Shown: positions 1-9,555 of the stretch, piece after piece | Position numbering within the stretch: the first letter of the stretch is position 1 | How the letters are laid out: each line of letters starts with the position of its first letter | NCBI RefSeq assembly: GCF_014196125.1 | Contig: NZ_JACIDA010000002.1 | Location: 496,001 to 560,000 of the forward strand | Reading direction: 5' to 3' | Length of the DNA stretch: 64,000 bases | Source of the DNA: Brevundimonas mediterranea | Lineage (GTDB): Bacteria; Pseudomonadota; Alphaproteobacteria; Caulobacterales; Caulobacteraceae | Made by a program: the position numbers and the translations under genes | Notes under the pieces: generated by a model | Seen by the model: the letters and a program-made list of their open reading frames with translations, nothing else | What the model was told of the DNA's origin: nothing | Database searches by the model: none

Positions 1-3000
1 GTCGGACCGCACATGTTGACGACCTCGTTGGCCATGACGGTGGCGATGATCTCGCGCCGCAGACGGTGGCTCTTCATCTCCGGCTCGAACCGGGCCAGGG
101 CCTGCGGGAAATAGCGGACCAGGATCTGTTCGAAGAAGGGGTCTTCCGGCGCGCGTGAGGCGACGATCTCTTCCGACAGTTCCAGCTTGGCGTAGGCGGT
201 CAGCACCGCCAGTTCGGGCCGGGCCAGCGGAATCCCGGCGGCCATCATCTCCTTGATGCGGGCGTCGTTCGGCAGACCCTCGACCTTGCGGTCTAGCTTG
301 CCGCGGGCCGAAAGGGCCTGCATGAACCGTTGCTGGGCGTCCAAGGCGGCCGCGCCCTCGGCCTGTTGCAATGTCAGGGCCAGGGTCTGGTCGTAGTTGT
401 GGGCCAGAACCTTCAGCCCGACCTCTTCGGTCATCGAGGCCAGAAGCGGGGCGCGTTCCTCGGCCGGCAGGACGCCGTTGGTCACGGCCGATCCGACCAG
501 GATCTTGATGTTGACCTCGTGGTCCGAGGTGTCGACCCCGGCCGAGTTGTCGATGGCGTCGGTGTTCATCCGGCCGCCGCCCTGGCCGAAGACGATGCGG
601 CCCGCCTGGGTGAAGCCCAGGTTCGCGCCCTCGCCCACCACCTTGACCCGCAGCTCGTCGGCGTTGATCCGCAGGGCGTCGGTGCCCTTGTCGCCCACCT
701 GGGCGTCGGTCTCGGCCGCCGATTTCACATAGGTGCCGATGCCGCCCAGATACAGCAGGTCCGCCGGCGCCTTCAGGATGGCCCGGATCAGGCTGACCGG
801 GTCCAGTTCGTCGTCGGTGATGTCCAGAGCCGCCTTGATTTCGGGCGTCAGCTGGATCGACTTGGCCGACCGCGAGAAGACGCCGCCGCCTGCGGAGATC
901 AGCCCCTTGTCATAGTCCTGCCAGGACGAGCGCGGCAGGTCGAACAGTCGCTTGCGCTCGGTCCAGCTGGCGGCGGGGTCGGGCGTGGGATCGATGAAGA
1001 TGTCGCGGTGATCGAAGGCGGCGATCAGCTTGGTCGCCTTGGACAGCAGGGCGCCATTGCCGAAGACGTCGCCCGACATGTCGCCCACGCCGACCATGGT
1101 GAAGGGTTCAGTCTGGATGTCCCAGACCTTGGCGCGCGGACCGATCTCGCGGAAGTGGCGTTTGACCGCCTCCCAGGCGCCGCGCGCGGTGATGCCCATG
1201 GCCTTGTGGTCATAGCCGATCGACCCGCCGCTGGCGAAGGCGTCACCCAGCCAGAAGCCGTAGGCGGCCGAGACCCCGTTGGCGATGTCCGAGAAGGTCG
1301 CGGTGCCCTTGTCGGCGGCGACGACCAGATAGGGATCGTCCTGCTCCCAGGCGACGACATGGGCCGGACGTGTCACGGAACCGTCCGCGGCGATGTTGTC
1401 GGTGATGTCCAGCAAGCCCGACAGGAAGGTGCGATAGGCTCGGATGGCCTCGCCCTGAATGGCCTCGCGGTCTGTCGTCCGGGGCAGCTGCTTGGGATAG
1501 AAGCCGCCCTTGGAGCCGACCGGAACGATGACGGCGTTCTTGACCTGCTGCGCCTTGACCAGGCCCAGCACCTCAGTGCGGAAGTCATCGCGCCGGTCTG
1601 ACCAGCGCAAACCGCCCCGCGCCACCGGTCCGAAGCGCAGATGCACCCCCTCGACGTGCGGCGCCCAGACGAAGATCTCGCGATAGGGCTTGGGCAGCGG
1701 CAGATCTTCCAGCTCGCGCGAGGCGATCTTGATCGAGATATACGGCTTGGACAGGCCGTCGGCGTCCAGCTGGAAATAGTTGGTGCGCTTGATCGCGCCG
1801 ATCAGGGCGGCCATCCGGCGCAGGGCCTTGTCGTGGTCCAGGCTCTTCACGTCCTGCAGCAGGGCCGTGATCTTGGCGTTAAGCTCAGCCACAGCGCCCT
1901 CTCGCGCCTCCACCGCGCCGTCCGCCGGGTCGAACCGGGCCTTGAACAGCGACAGCAGGGCTCGCGACAGGTCCGGATATTCGCGCAGGGCCTCTTCCTG
2001 CACCGCTTGGGACGGATCAAGGCCCGTCTGTTGGCGATAACGGGCCAGGGTGCGGATCAGGGCGGCCTCGCGCCATTCCATGCCCAGTTCGACGACCAAA
2101 CGGTTGAAGCCGTCGCTCTCGGTGCGGCCGTTCCACACGGCGGCGAAGGCCCGTTCGAACGGCTCCTTCACATCGGCGAAGACGAGGGCCTCGCCACGCG
2201 GATCCTCCATCAGGAATTCGTGGACATGGATCTCTTCCTCGCCCAGCGGCCGGATCGGATAGCCGTATTCCTCCAGAGTCTTCAGACCCATGTCGGCCAT
2301 GATCGGCAGGACGTCCGACAGGGGCACCGACGGGCCGCGGCGATAGAGCTTGAAGCGGAACTGCAGACGGCTGTCGTCGGCGTTGCGGAAAGCGCGGACC
2401 GCCACCGATTCTCCGGCTCCGACCTGTCCCGTCGCGTTCAGCCGGTTCATCTCGCTCAGATCGACGGCCGCTTCGTCGGCGTCATAGCGGTCGCGATAGG
2501 CGGCGCCGAAGGCGCGGGCCCAGCGGGTGCTCAGCGGCCCGACCTCGACATCGGCCACGTCGGCGCGGCGCAAGGCGGCTTCGAACCGCTCGACCCAGCC
2601 GCGCCCGGCCTCGGCCACATCATGTTCAAGCTGGGCGGCGTCGGGGACCGGATGGTCGCCCGGCGTCACGCCGATGATGAAATGGACCCGCACAAGGGGG
2701 GCGTCCGACAGTTGCGGATACCAGGCCGAGATCCGGCCGCCCCAGGCGCGGGCGACGATCTGGCCGATCCGCTCGCGCACCGAGGAATCAAATTTTTCGC
2801 GCGGGACGAAGCACAGGACCGAGACGAACCGGTCGAACGGATCCTGGCGGGTGAACAGACGGATGCGCGGCCGGTCGTAGAGGTGAAGTATGCCCAGGGC
2901 GATGGAAAGAAGCTCGTCCTCACCGATCTGGAACAGTTCGTCGCGCGGATAATTCTCGAGAATATTGCGCAGCCGCTTTTCGTTATGGCTGCCAGGCGCC

Positions 3001-4049
3001 TTGTCGGCACGGCTCAGGACATTGGCCACCTTGCGGCGGATCAGGGGCGTTTCGATCGCCAGCTGGTCATAGGCGTCCGAGGTAAACAGGCCGACGAACC
3101 GCGTCTCGCCCGTCGCCTTGCCGTCCGCGCCGTAACGCTTGACCCCGACATAATCCATGTAGGCGCGCCGGTGAACGCGGGACCGGGCGTTGGCCTTGGC
3201 CACAGTGACCGGATCGCTCAGATCCAGCTGCCGGCGCATCTGACGGGTCAGGACGGCGGGTTCCGACGCGCGACGCAGAACGGTGCGGTCGGGGTCGGCC
3301 AGGATGCCCAGACCGGCGCTCGACTGGCTCAACGGAGCCTCGGCCTCGTAGTCGCCGTCGGCCTTCAGGGGGTAATTATAGTCGCGAGCGCCCAGGAAGA
3401 CGAAATGATCGCTCTTGAGCCATTTGAGGAAGGCGATGTTTTCGGCCAGAACCGCCGGATCGACGCTTGGCGGCGTCGCCTCCAGCCTTTGCATGGCCTG
3501 ACGCATCAGGCCGGTCATGGCCTCGTGGTCGGCCACGGCGGCGTGGACGTCGGTCAGGCACTCGGCCAGGCCCTCGCCCAGGGCGTCACGTCGCTCCTGC
3601 GGAGCGCCGTCGATCACCAGCATGATCACCGACAGACGTCGATCACCCAGCTCGACCACCGGGTGGAACAGGGCGCGCACCGAGACGCCGGCCTCGGCCA
3701 GGGCGCCCATGACGCTGTCGACCAGGAAGGGGGCGTCCATCTGGACGATGCGGACCAGGTCATAGTCCAAGGCCTGGCCGTCGGCGCCGGCCAGGGGGCC
3801 GACGGTGATAAGCGGAGCGGAACCGGCCGGATAGTCCTTGGCCGCCCGCCACGAGGCGGCCAGGAGCGCGGCCAGATCCTCGCCGTCCAGTTCGGGGGTC
3901 TCGTCGGCGGCGTAGTCCTCGTGCGCCTGGGCGAGGAAGGATTGCTCCGGCTTGCCGGGGCTGGTGCCGAGAATCCGCGCGAATGAGGTTTCCAGGGCGG
4001 CCGAGGAGATCGGCTGAACCGGGAGGGGGCGCGGATCGAGGGCGGTCAT
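1..4049 (-). CDS. NAD-specific glutamate dehydrogenase, large type (C-terminus off the window)
   Basis: Oxidative deamination of glutamate to 2-oxoglutarate with NAD+ in the cytoplasm. About 1349 codons are open from an ATG at 4049 to the window edge. Family members are about 1600 residues, so roughly the last 250 are missing. The N-terminus begins MTALDPRPLP and continues into the family's regulatory region. The catalytic lysine motif PVGSKGGF lies at about residues 843-850 (near 1500-1530). The last visible residues read NEVVNMCGP, a conserved stretch of the catalytic half. Long open frames on the opposite strand are GC-rich shadows. It has its own upstream region and no tight partner. The family call is secure. 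Confidence 0.95.
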   Translation of the reverse strand, partial: MTALDPRPLPVQPISSAALETSFARILGTSPGKPEQSFLAQAHEDYAADETPELDGEDLAALLAASWRAAKDYPAGSAPLITVGPLAGADGQALDYDLVRIVQMDAPFLVDSVMGALAEAGVSVRALFHPVVELGDRRLSVIMLVIDGAPQERRDALGEGLAECLTDVHAAVADHEAMTGLMRQAMQRLEATPPSVDPAVLAENIAFLKWLKSDHFVFLGARDYNYPLKADGDYEAEAPLSQSSAGLGILADPDRTVLRRASEPAVLTRQMRRQLDLSDPVTVAKANARSRVHRRAYMDYVGVKRYGADGKATGETRFVGLFTSDAYDQLAIETPLIRRKVANVLSRADKAPGSHNEKRLRNILENYPRDELFQIGEDELLSIALGILHLYDRPRIRLFTRQDPFDRFVSVLCFVPREKFDSSVRERIGQIVARAWGGRISAWYPQLSDAPLVRVHFIIGVTPGDHPVPDAAQLEHDVAEAGRGWVERFEAALRRADVADVEVGPLSTRWARAFGAAYRDRYDADEAAVDLSEMNRLNATGQVGAGESVAVRAFRNADDSRLQFRFKLYRRGPSVPLSDVLPIMADMGLKTLEEYGYPIRPLGEEEIHVHEFLMEDPRGEALVFADVKEPFERAFAAVWNGRTESDGFNRLVVELGMEWREAALIRTLARYRQQTGLDPSQAVQEEALREYPDLSRALLSLFKARFDPADGAVEAREGAVAELNAKITALLQDVKSLDHDKALRRMAALIGAIKRTNYFQLDADGLSKPYISIKIASRELEDLPLPKPYREIFVWAPHVEGVHLRFGPVARGGLRWSDRRDDFRTEVLGLVKAQQVKNAVIVPVGSKGGFYPKQLPRTTDREAIQGEAIRAYRTFLSGLLDITDNIAADGSVTRPAHVVAWEQDDPYLVVAADKGTATFSDIANGVSAAYGFWLGDAFASGGSIGYDHKAMGITARGAWEAVKRHFREIGPRAKVWDIQTEPFTMVGVGDMSGDVFGNGALLSKATKLIAAFDHRDIFIDPTPDPAASWTERKRLFDLPRSSWQDYDKGLISAGGGVFSRSAKSIQLTPEIKAALDITDDELDPVSLIRAILKAPADLLYLGGIGTYVKSAAETDAQVGDKGTDALRINADELRVKVVGEGANLGFTQAGRIVFGQGGGRMNTDAIDNSAGVDTSDHEVNIKILVGSAVTNGVLPAEERAPLLASMTEEVGLKVLAHNYDQTLALTLQQAEGAAALDAQQRFMQALSARGKLDRKVEGLPNDARIKEMMAAGIPLARPELAVLTAYAKLELSEEIVASRAPEDPFFEQILVRYFPQALARFEPEMKSHRLRREIIATVMANEVVNMCGP

Positions 4050-4396
4050 GGACTACAGTCTCAGGCGACGCGGCCTTGGCCGCAAGGGGCACGGCGCGAC
4101 GAGGCGCCACAGCGTTGACTAGGCCAGGTCCGGTCGCGCGGGAAGCCCCCGATGATTGAAGATTCTCATGAACAGCGTTCAGGTTGGAAGAATTGTGCGG
4201 CGCCACAAACGAGAAGGCCGCCGAGCGGGGGAACTCGGCGGCCTGCGCGAACGACGCTCGGGGAGGGGAGTGTGCGTCGGTCGCTTCGCTGCGGTTCGGA
4301 GGGGAATGTCCCGCAGCGGTGAGGATCAGATGGGAAGCCTTGTTTGGGGTTCAAGAGACGAACACACGGCTTTCGATGTGGCGCGGCGCCGCAGGT
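4050..4396. other. Intergenic region between glutamate dehydrogenase and the AI-2E family gene
   Basis: About 350 bases with no convincing gene. The open frames here are short, Arg/Ser-rich and overlap a strong hairpin. The part next to 4049 must hold the leader of the dehydrogenase, but I cannot pick its promoter with confidence. The only clear element is the hairpin at 4215-4244, listed separately. Confidence 0.5.
4215..4244 (-). terminator. Hairpin, probable terminator of the AI-2E family gene
   Basis: A perfect 11-bp stem (AGGCCGCCGAG at 4215-4225, CTCGGCGGCCT at 4234-4244) closes an 8-base loop. On the minus strand it is followed by TCTCGTTTGT, a weak T-rich tail. It lies about 150 bases past the stop of the minus-strand gene ending at 4397. 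The distance and weak tail leave some doubt. Confidence 0.5.
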
Positions 4397-5527
4397 TCAG
4401 GCTCCGGCCTTGCCCTCCGCTTCCGTCTCGGTCTCGCCCGTCTTCTTCCGTTTCGACTTGCCCTCGTCGGCATAGGGCTCGCCGTCGCCCGACAGCAGGA
4501 TCGCCATCCAGCGTGATCCCTGGAATTCAGCCAGGATCGCCATGGCCATGACCGCCAGAGGGGTGGAAAGGAACATGCCGACCACGCCCCACAACTTGCC
4601 CCAGAAGGCCAGGGACAGCAGGACCACGACGGGGTCGATGTTCTGGTTGTCGCCCTGCATCCGCGGCTGGATCATATTGCCGACGATGAACAATATGGTC
4701 TGAAGACCGACCAGCAGGATCAGGGCCGGCCAGTAGCTGGGGAACTGCACCAGGGCGAACAGGGGGGGCGCCAGTCCCGCCACGGCCCCGCCCAGCACGG
4801 GAATGAAGCCGACGATGAAGATGACGAAGGTCCAGAACTCGGCGTTCTGAAGCCCCACGGCGCGCATCAGTATCCAGGCCACGACGCAGATCATGGCGCC
4901 GGTGACGGTCTGGACCCAGATATAGCCCTCGACCCCGCCGCGAACCCGTTCGAACACTGCGATCGCTTCGTCGCGCTGGCGCTTTTGCGGGAACATGGCG
5001 ACGATCTTGCGTCGGAAGCCGATCTGCGAGGCCAGGAGAAAGCCCAGGTAGACCATGACGAAGAAGGCCCCGGAGGCGATACCCTGGGCCTGTATGGCGA
5101 TGGAGGCCACATAGCCGCGAATATCGACGCCGTTGATCAGCTCCTGGGCCGTCGGCGGATTGTTCAGGCGCGCCATGCCATAGACGTCGCGGATGATCTG
5201 ATCGATGCGCGGCCCGATATTCTGCGAGACGCCCGAGGCTTCCCCGAAGAAGCCCGCCGCACCGTTCACGATGATGCCGATGGAGGCGAAGAAGGCCAGG
5301 ACCACCAATACGAGGGCGGCGACACCGGCCCAGCGGTCGTTCAGCGGGGTCCGGTCGGCCACGGTCCGCTTCACCCCGTCGATCATGATCAGCAGGAACA
5401 GGGCCATGGCCAGAGGCGTCAGTATGTCCCGAAGCCAGTAGACGGCCGCGCCCGCAGCGACGGTCGCGATCAGGGCGGCGGCGTTCCGCGATACGGCCGA
5501 AGGCTGCATGGTGACGGGGTTCTTCAT
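4397..5527 (-). CDS. AI-2E family transporter (UPF0118/YdiK-PerM type membrane protein)
   Basis: A 376-residue polytopic inner-membrane protein of the AI-2E transporter family, whose members export small molecules or exchange cations. The true substrate here is unknown. Paired hydrophobic segments occupy about residues 20-60, a long segment lies near 75-100, and three or four more occupy the C-terminal half, as is usual in this family. The charged Lys/Glu-rich tail is probably cytoplasmic. I chose the ATG at 5527 (MKNPVTM) because AAGGA sits 6-7 bases upstream. An in-frame start at 5566 would add 13 residues without support. It is divergent from the DUF853 ATPase at 5636. Confidence 0.85.
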   Translation of the reverse strand: MKNPVTMQPSAVSRNAAALIATVAAGAAVYWLRDILTPLAMALFLLIMIDGVKRTVADRTPLNDRWAGVAALVLVVLAFFASIGIIVNGAAGFFGEASGVSQNIGPRIDQIIRDVYGMARLNNPPTAQELINGVDIRGYVASIAIQAQGIASGAFFVMVYLGFLLASQIGFRRKIVAMFPQKRQRDEAIAVFERVRGGVEGYIWVQTVTGAMICVVAWILMRAVGLQNAEFWTFVIFIVGFIPVLGGAVAGLAPPLFALVQFPSYWPALILLVGLQTILFIVGNMIQPRMQGDNQNIDPVVVLLSLAFWGKLWGVVGMFLSTPLAVMAMAILAEFQGSRWMAILLSGDGEPYADEGKSKRKKTGETETEAEGKAGA

Positions 5528-5635
5528 GGTGATCCTTGTCGGCGGCGGGCCGAGCGGCGTCAACACGCATGAACAGCAGCGGTTCCGACGCGCGGGGCTC
5601 TGCGCTAGACCTAGCCGGTTCTCTGGAGACTTTTC

Positions 5636-7174
5636 ATGTCCGACGCCCCTGCCGGCCTATTCCTCGGCCAGTCCGACGCCGCCCAGCCGGAAGCCCTGCT
5701 GTTTCACCGCGCCAACCGACACGGCGTTGTCGCCGGCGCCACGGGCACCGGCAAGACGGTCACCCTTCAGATCATGGCCCAGGGCTTCTCCGACGCCGGG
5801 GTGCCGGTCTTCTGCGCCGATGTGAAGGGGGACCTTTCGGGCATTTCCCAGGTCGGAACGCCGAACGAGAAGCTGGTCGCCCGGGCGACCGAAATGGGTC
5901 TGACCCTGACGCCGCGTGCGGCTCCGACCGTCTTCTGGGACCTGTACGGACAGAAGGGCCACCCGATCCGCACGACCGTGTCAGAGATCGGTCCGGTGCT
6001 GATGTCCCGAATGCTGGGCCTCAACGAGGTGCAGGAAGGCGTGATGACAGTCGTCTTCCATATCGCCGACAAGGAGGGCCTGCTGCTGCTGGACCTGGGC
6101 GACCTGCGCAGTCTGCTGGTCTATGTGGGCGAGAACGCCGAGCGGATCGGCCGCGAGGTCGGCAATGTCGCCCCCGCCTCCATCGCCGCCATCCAACGCG
6201 CCCTGCTGCAGCTTGAGCAACAGGGCGGCGACGCCTTTTTCGGCGAACCGGCTCTGAAACTGGAGGACATGATCCGCGTCGGCCTCGACGGGCGCGGTCA
6301 GGTCAATGTGCTGGACTCCACGCGGCTGATGAACAGCCCGCGGCTGTATGGGGCCTTCTTGCTGTGGTTGTTGTCGGAGCTGTTCGAACAGCTGCCGGAG
6401 GTGGGCGATCCCGACCGGCCGCGCCTGGTCTTCTTCTTCGACGAGGCCCATCTGCTGTTCGACGACGCCCCGCGCGCCCTGCTGGACAAGGTCGAACAGG
6501 TGGTGCGGTTGATCCGGTCCAAGGGGGTCGGCGTCTATTTCGTCACCCAGAATCCAGCCGACATTCCCGACAGCGTCCTGGCCCAACTCGGGAATCGTAT
6601 CCAGCACGCGCTCCGGGCCTATACGCCGTCGGAACAGAAGGGGTTGAAGGCCGCTTCGCAGAGCTTCCGCGCCAATCCCGCCTTCGATACGGCCGAGGCC
6701 ATTCAGGGCCTGGGCGTGGGCGAGGCCCTGGTCTCGGTCCTGGACGAGAAAGGCGCACCGACCGTCGTGGCCCGCACGAAGATCCGCCCGCCGGCCTCGC
6801 GCCTGGGCCCGGCGACCGAGGCCGAGCGCGCCGCCGTCATGGCCGCCAGCCCGGTGCGCGGCCTCTACGACCAGACGCTGAACCGCGAATCCGCCGAGGA
6901 AATCCTCGCGGCCCGCCATGCCGCCTCCGATCGGGCCGAGACTCAGGCCAGGGCGCAATCGGACGCCGCCAAGGCCGCCGAAGCTCAGGCGAAAGCGAAC
7001 GGGAAGGCGGTCAGGGCGGACGCCAGGGAACGGGCCCGGACGACGCCGCGCGCCAGAACCTCCAATCGTCAGACCCCGATGGAGGCTCTGACCAAGTCCG
7101 TGTTGCGAACGGCCGGATCCACCCTCACCCGCGAACTGTTGCGGGGATTGTTGGGCGGGCTGAAGCGGCGCTAG
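5636..7174 (+). CDS. DUF853 / HerA-like ATPase (YjgR type)
   Basis: A 512-residue P-loop ATPase of the DUF853 family, related to HerA/FtsK DNA translocases. Its physiological role is not established. Walker A is GATGTGKT at residues 34-41. Walker B is the hydrophobic strand LVFFFDEAH near residue 264. The N-terminal FLGQ start and the C-terminal Ala/Arg-rich linker (residues about 425-490) fit the family. GGAGA lies 9 bases before the ATG. The Nfu-type gene follows after 38 bases in the same direction, so the two may share a transcript. The family call is firm but its biological function is open. Confidence 0.88.
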   Translation: MSDAPAGLFLGQSDAAQPEALLFHRANRHGVVAGATGTGKTVTLQIMAQGFSDAGVPVFCADVKGDLSGISQVGTPNEKLVARATEMGLTLTPRAAPTVFWDLYGQKGHPIRTTVSEIGPVLMSRMLGLNEVQEGVMTVVFHIADKEGLLLLDLGDLRSLLVYVGENAERIGREVGNVAPASIAAIQRALLQLEQQGGDAFFGEPALKLEDMIRVGLDGRGQVNVLDSTRLMNSPRLYGAFLLWLLSELFEQLPEVGDPDRPRLVFFFDEAHLLFDDAPRALLDKVEQVVRLIRSKGVGVYFVTQNPADIPDSVLAQLGNRIQHALRAYTPSEQKGLKAASQSFRANPAFDTAEAIQGLGVGEALVSVLDEKGAPTVVARTKIRPPASRLGPATEAERAAVMAASPVRGLYDQTLNRESAEEILAARHAASDRAETQARAQSDAAKAAEAQAKANGKAVRADARERARTTPRARTSNRQTPMEALTKSVLRTAGSTLTRELLRGLLGGLKRR

Positions 7175-7212
7175 GTCTTGCAACGGGGCGGGGGCGAGCG
7201 CATCTCCCGCCC

Positions 7213-7770
7213 ATGTTCATCCAGACCGAACCCACGCCCAATCCCAATGTGCTGAAGTTCTTGCCGGGCCGCGATGTTTCTCCGCTCGCCGTGCTGGACT
7301 ACCGCACCATCGACGAGGCGACCGCCTCGCCCCTGGCCGAGGCTCTGTTCGAACTCGAGGGCGTCGACGGCGTCTTTTTCGGCGCCGACTATGTGTCCGT
7401 GACCCGACGGGAGCGCGGGCCGGACTGGTCGGAGATGAAGGCCCCGATCCTGGGCGTCATCATGGATCATTTCGTCTCGGGCCGGCCATTGACCCTCGCG
7501 GGGTCTGTAACCGAGACCCATGCCGAGGACGACAGCGAGATCGTGGCCGAGATCAAGGCTCTGCTGGACAGCCGCATCCGCCCGGCCGTGGCCCAGGACG
7601 GGGGCGACATCCTATTCGATTCCTTCGATGAGGCGACCGGGGTGCTGAGCCTGCGGATGCGCGGCGCCTGTTCCGGCTGCCCTTCCTCTTCGGCGACACT
7701 GAAGGCCGGGGTCGAACAGATGATGCGCCATTATGTGCCCGAGGTGACGCGGGTCGAGCAGACCCTCTGA
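7213..7770 (+). CDS. Nfu/NifU-type iron-sulfur cluster scaffold protein
   Basis: A 185-residue Fe-S carrier. The N-terminal Nfu domain begins MFIQTEPTPNPNVLKF, the standard start of the family, and runs to about residue 90. The C-terminal NifU domain holds the cluster-binding motif CSGCPSS near residue 155, whose two Cys bind a shared 4Fe-4S cluster in a dimer. The frame stays open far upstream, but that part overlaps the DUF853 gene and is not coding. The Fe-S customer MiaB and the iron regulator Fur lie a few kilobases downstream in the same direction. Confidence 0.93.
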   Translation: MFIQTEPTPNPNVLKFLPGRDVSPLAVLDYRTIDEATASPLAEALFELEGVDGVFFGADYVSVTRRERGPDWSEMKAPILGVIMDHFVSGRPLTLAGSVTETHAEDDSEIVAEIKALLDSRIRPAVAQDGGDILFDSFDEATGVLSLRMRGACSGCPSSSATLKAGVEQMMRHYVPEVTRVEQTL

Positions 7771-7826
7771 CCGACTGACGTTTTCGTTCTCGCCAGACGT
7801 GCGGCGGGGCGCCATCTTCGTCCTCC

Positions 7827-8411
7827 ATGCCGCGTTTCGTTCCAGATCCTGAAGTCCTTCGTCTGGGCGAGGCCCTGGCCGCCCTGCGCCGCGGGCGCGG
7901 CCTGTCCCAAGCCGAGGCCGGGGCGCGTCTGGACATGACCAGCCAGGGCTGGGGACTCTATGAATCCGGTCGCCGACCCGGCCTGTTCCGGCCCGATGTC
8001 CAGCGTCGTCTGACCGGGGCGCTGGACGCCACGCCCGAAGCCCTGGCCTTGCTCGTCTCGGGCGCTCAGACGCCGCACGTCGATCCGGCCGCGACAGTCC
8101 TGGAAAGCCGGGGACGTGGCTTCGACAGCCCGCCGCCTGTTGTCGTGAAACGCCTGACGGTTCGCGACGACGCCCTCTCCCCCTGGGCCGAACCGGGCGT
8201 CATCCTAGAATACCAACCGGACCTGTGGCCCAGGGGCGGCCAGGGCTGCGTCATCGAGATGAAGGACGGCGATCTACGCCCGCGCCTCTTTGACCGGTCC
8301 GAGGACGACCGCCTCCATGTCCGGGGGGCGGGCGCGCTGGACCGGGCGGAGGTGATCGACCGCCAGTCCGTGGCCCGCATCTCGGCCGTGATCGCCCGCC
8401 GCGAATCATGA
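7827..8411 (+). CDS. XRE-family regulator with S24-like C-terminal domain
   Basis: A 194-residue DNA-binding protein. A Cro/C1 helix-turn-helix spans about residues 13-70 (LSQAEAGARLDMTSQGW). The C-terminal half resembles the LexA/C1-type S24 fold. At the position of the usual GDSMxP serine the sequence reads DALSP, with Ala at residue 116, so self-cleavage is unlikely. The domain probably serves dimerisation or ligand sensing. No prophage genes are nearby. It sits ahead of a second, different XRE gene. Confidence 0.8.
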   Translation: MPRFVPDPEVLRLGEALAALRRGRGLSQAEAGARLDMTSQGWGLYESGRRPGLFRPDVQRRLTGALDATPEALALLVSGAQTPHVDPAATVLESRGRGFDSPPPVVVKRLTVRDDALSPWAEPGVILEYQPDLWPRGGQGCVIEMKDGDLRPRLFDRSEDDRLHVRGAGALDRAEVIDRQSVARISAVIARRES

Positions 8412-8456
8412 AACGAAAAGGTTGCATACGCGGAAAGGTTGTGAGATCGTTCCGGC

Positions 8457-8864
8457 ATGGACAGGACGCCCCCTACTGCTCGCCAGACGGCCCGCGCGCC
8501 GGAACCCTTGGACGCCGTCGTCGGCGCCCGGATCGCATCACGGCGCACGGCCCTGGGTCTGTCGCAGACCGCCCTTGGCGCCCTGATCGGGGTCAGCTGC
8601 CAACAGGTGCAGAAGTACGAGGGCGGTCAGAACCGGATCTCGGCCTCGCGGCTGCACAATCTGGCCCTGGCCCTTGGACTGCCCGTCGGAGCCTTCTTTC
8701 CCGAGCCGGCGGACGGCGGGGAAATCCCCGAACTGTCGATGATGCGGACCATGGCTGCGACACCGGAAGGCCGGGCGATGGCCGTCGGTTTTTCCCGCAT
8801 CGAAGACCGCGCGGTGCGTCAGGCCCTGACGCGACTGGTGGAGGTTCTGTCTCGCGCGGCCTAG
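8457..8864 (+). CDS. XRE-family transcriptional regulator (first of two SinR-like copies)
   Basis: A 135-residue protein with a helix-turn-helix at about residues 20-80, containing LSQTALGALIGVSCQQVQKY. The rest is a short acidic and helical tail. It shares the pattern GVSxQQVQKYExGxNRxSAS with the XRE gene at 15086, so the two are paralogues that bracket the tsaB-to-lnt run. The target genes are unknown. The gene ends 10 bases before tsaB, which suggests co-transcription with it. Confidence 0.85.
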   Translation: MDRTPPTARQTARAPEPLDAVVGARIASRRTALGLSQTALGALIGVSCQQVQKYEGGQNRISASRLHNLALALGLPVGAFFPEPADGGEIPELSMMRTMAATPEGRAMAVGFSRIEDRAVRQALTRLVEVLSRAA

Positions 8865-8874
8865 AAGACGCGCC

Positions 8875-9555
8875 ATGAGACTTCTGGTGATCGATACGGC
8901 GCTCGGCGCCTGCACGGCGGCGGTTTTCGAGGACGAGCGACCCTTGGCCGTTCGTTTCGAACCCATGGCCAAGGGCCATCAGGAACGTTTGGGCGGTCTG
9001 GTGCGCGACGTCATGGCCGAGGCCGGCGGGGGGTTTGATGCTCTGGATCGGATCGGGGTCACTGTCGGACCCGGCTCCTTCACCGGCTTGCGGGTCGGTC
9101 TGGCCTTCGCCCAGGGGCTGGGCGCCGCCTTGGATCGGCCGGTGGTCGGGGTGTCGGCTCTGGACGGACTGGCTGCGTCTGTGGATCCGGCCGGAACGCC
9201 GGTCGCGGCCCTGATCGACGCCCGACGGGGCCAGGTCTACGCCAAGCTGTTCGTCGACGGCGCGGCCGTCGGCCCGGACGAGGCCCTGTCGCTGGACGAA
9301 GCGGCGCGACGAATCACCGCCCTGGGGAAAGGGGTTCGACTGGTCGGCTCCGGCGCCGCCGTCCTGGCCGAGGTCTTTCCGGACTTGAACATGGCGTCCG
9401 TGGACCCTCGTGTCGCCCCGTCGGCTGGGGCGCTGGCGCGACTGGTCGCAGCTGCTGACCCCGCCGACCATCCGCCCCGCCCCCTGTATCTTCGCGCGCC
9501 GGACGCCACCCCGCCCACCCGCCTGCCGGGCCAGCCGCGCCAGCCGGTCAGATGA
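8875..9555 (+). CDS. tsaB: tRNA threonylcarbamoyladenosine biosynthesis protein TsaB
   Basis: A 226-residue TsaB. It is the partner of TsaD in the complex that transfers threonylcarbamoyl to A37 of ANN-decoding tRNAs. The N-terminus MRLLVIDTALGACTAAV and the motif VGPGSFTGLRVG (about residues 62-73) are typical of the ASKHA-fold family. The gene ends in an ATGA overlap with rimI, the frequent tsaB-rimI arrangement. The C-terminal 20 residues are Pro/Arg-rich and variable. Confidence 0.95.
   Translation: MRLLVIDTALGACTAAVFEDERPLAVRFEPMAKGHQERLGGLVRDVMAEAGGGFDALDRIGVTVGPGSFTGLRVGLAFAQGLGAALDRPVVGVSALDGLAASVDPAGTPVAALIDARRGQVYAKLFVDGAAVGPDEALSLDEAARRITALGKGVRLVGSGAAVLAEVFPDLNMASVDPRVAPSAGALARLVAAADPADHPPRPLYLRAPDATPPTRLPGQPRQPVR

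Noticed and set aside
330..3986. Two long plus-strand open frames (423 and 781 codons) over the glutamate dehydrogenase
   Set aside because: They are antisense to a continuous, recognisable dehydrogenase frame and have the Gly/Asp/Arg-rich composition of shadow frames in GC-rich DNA.
4156..4551. Short frames on both strands in the 4.1-4.5 kb gap
   Set aside because: They overlap a strong hairpin and each other, are Arg/Ser-rich and have no recognisable features.
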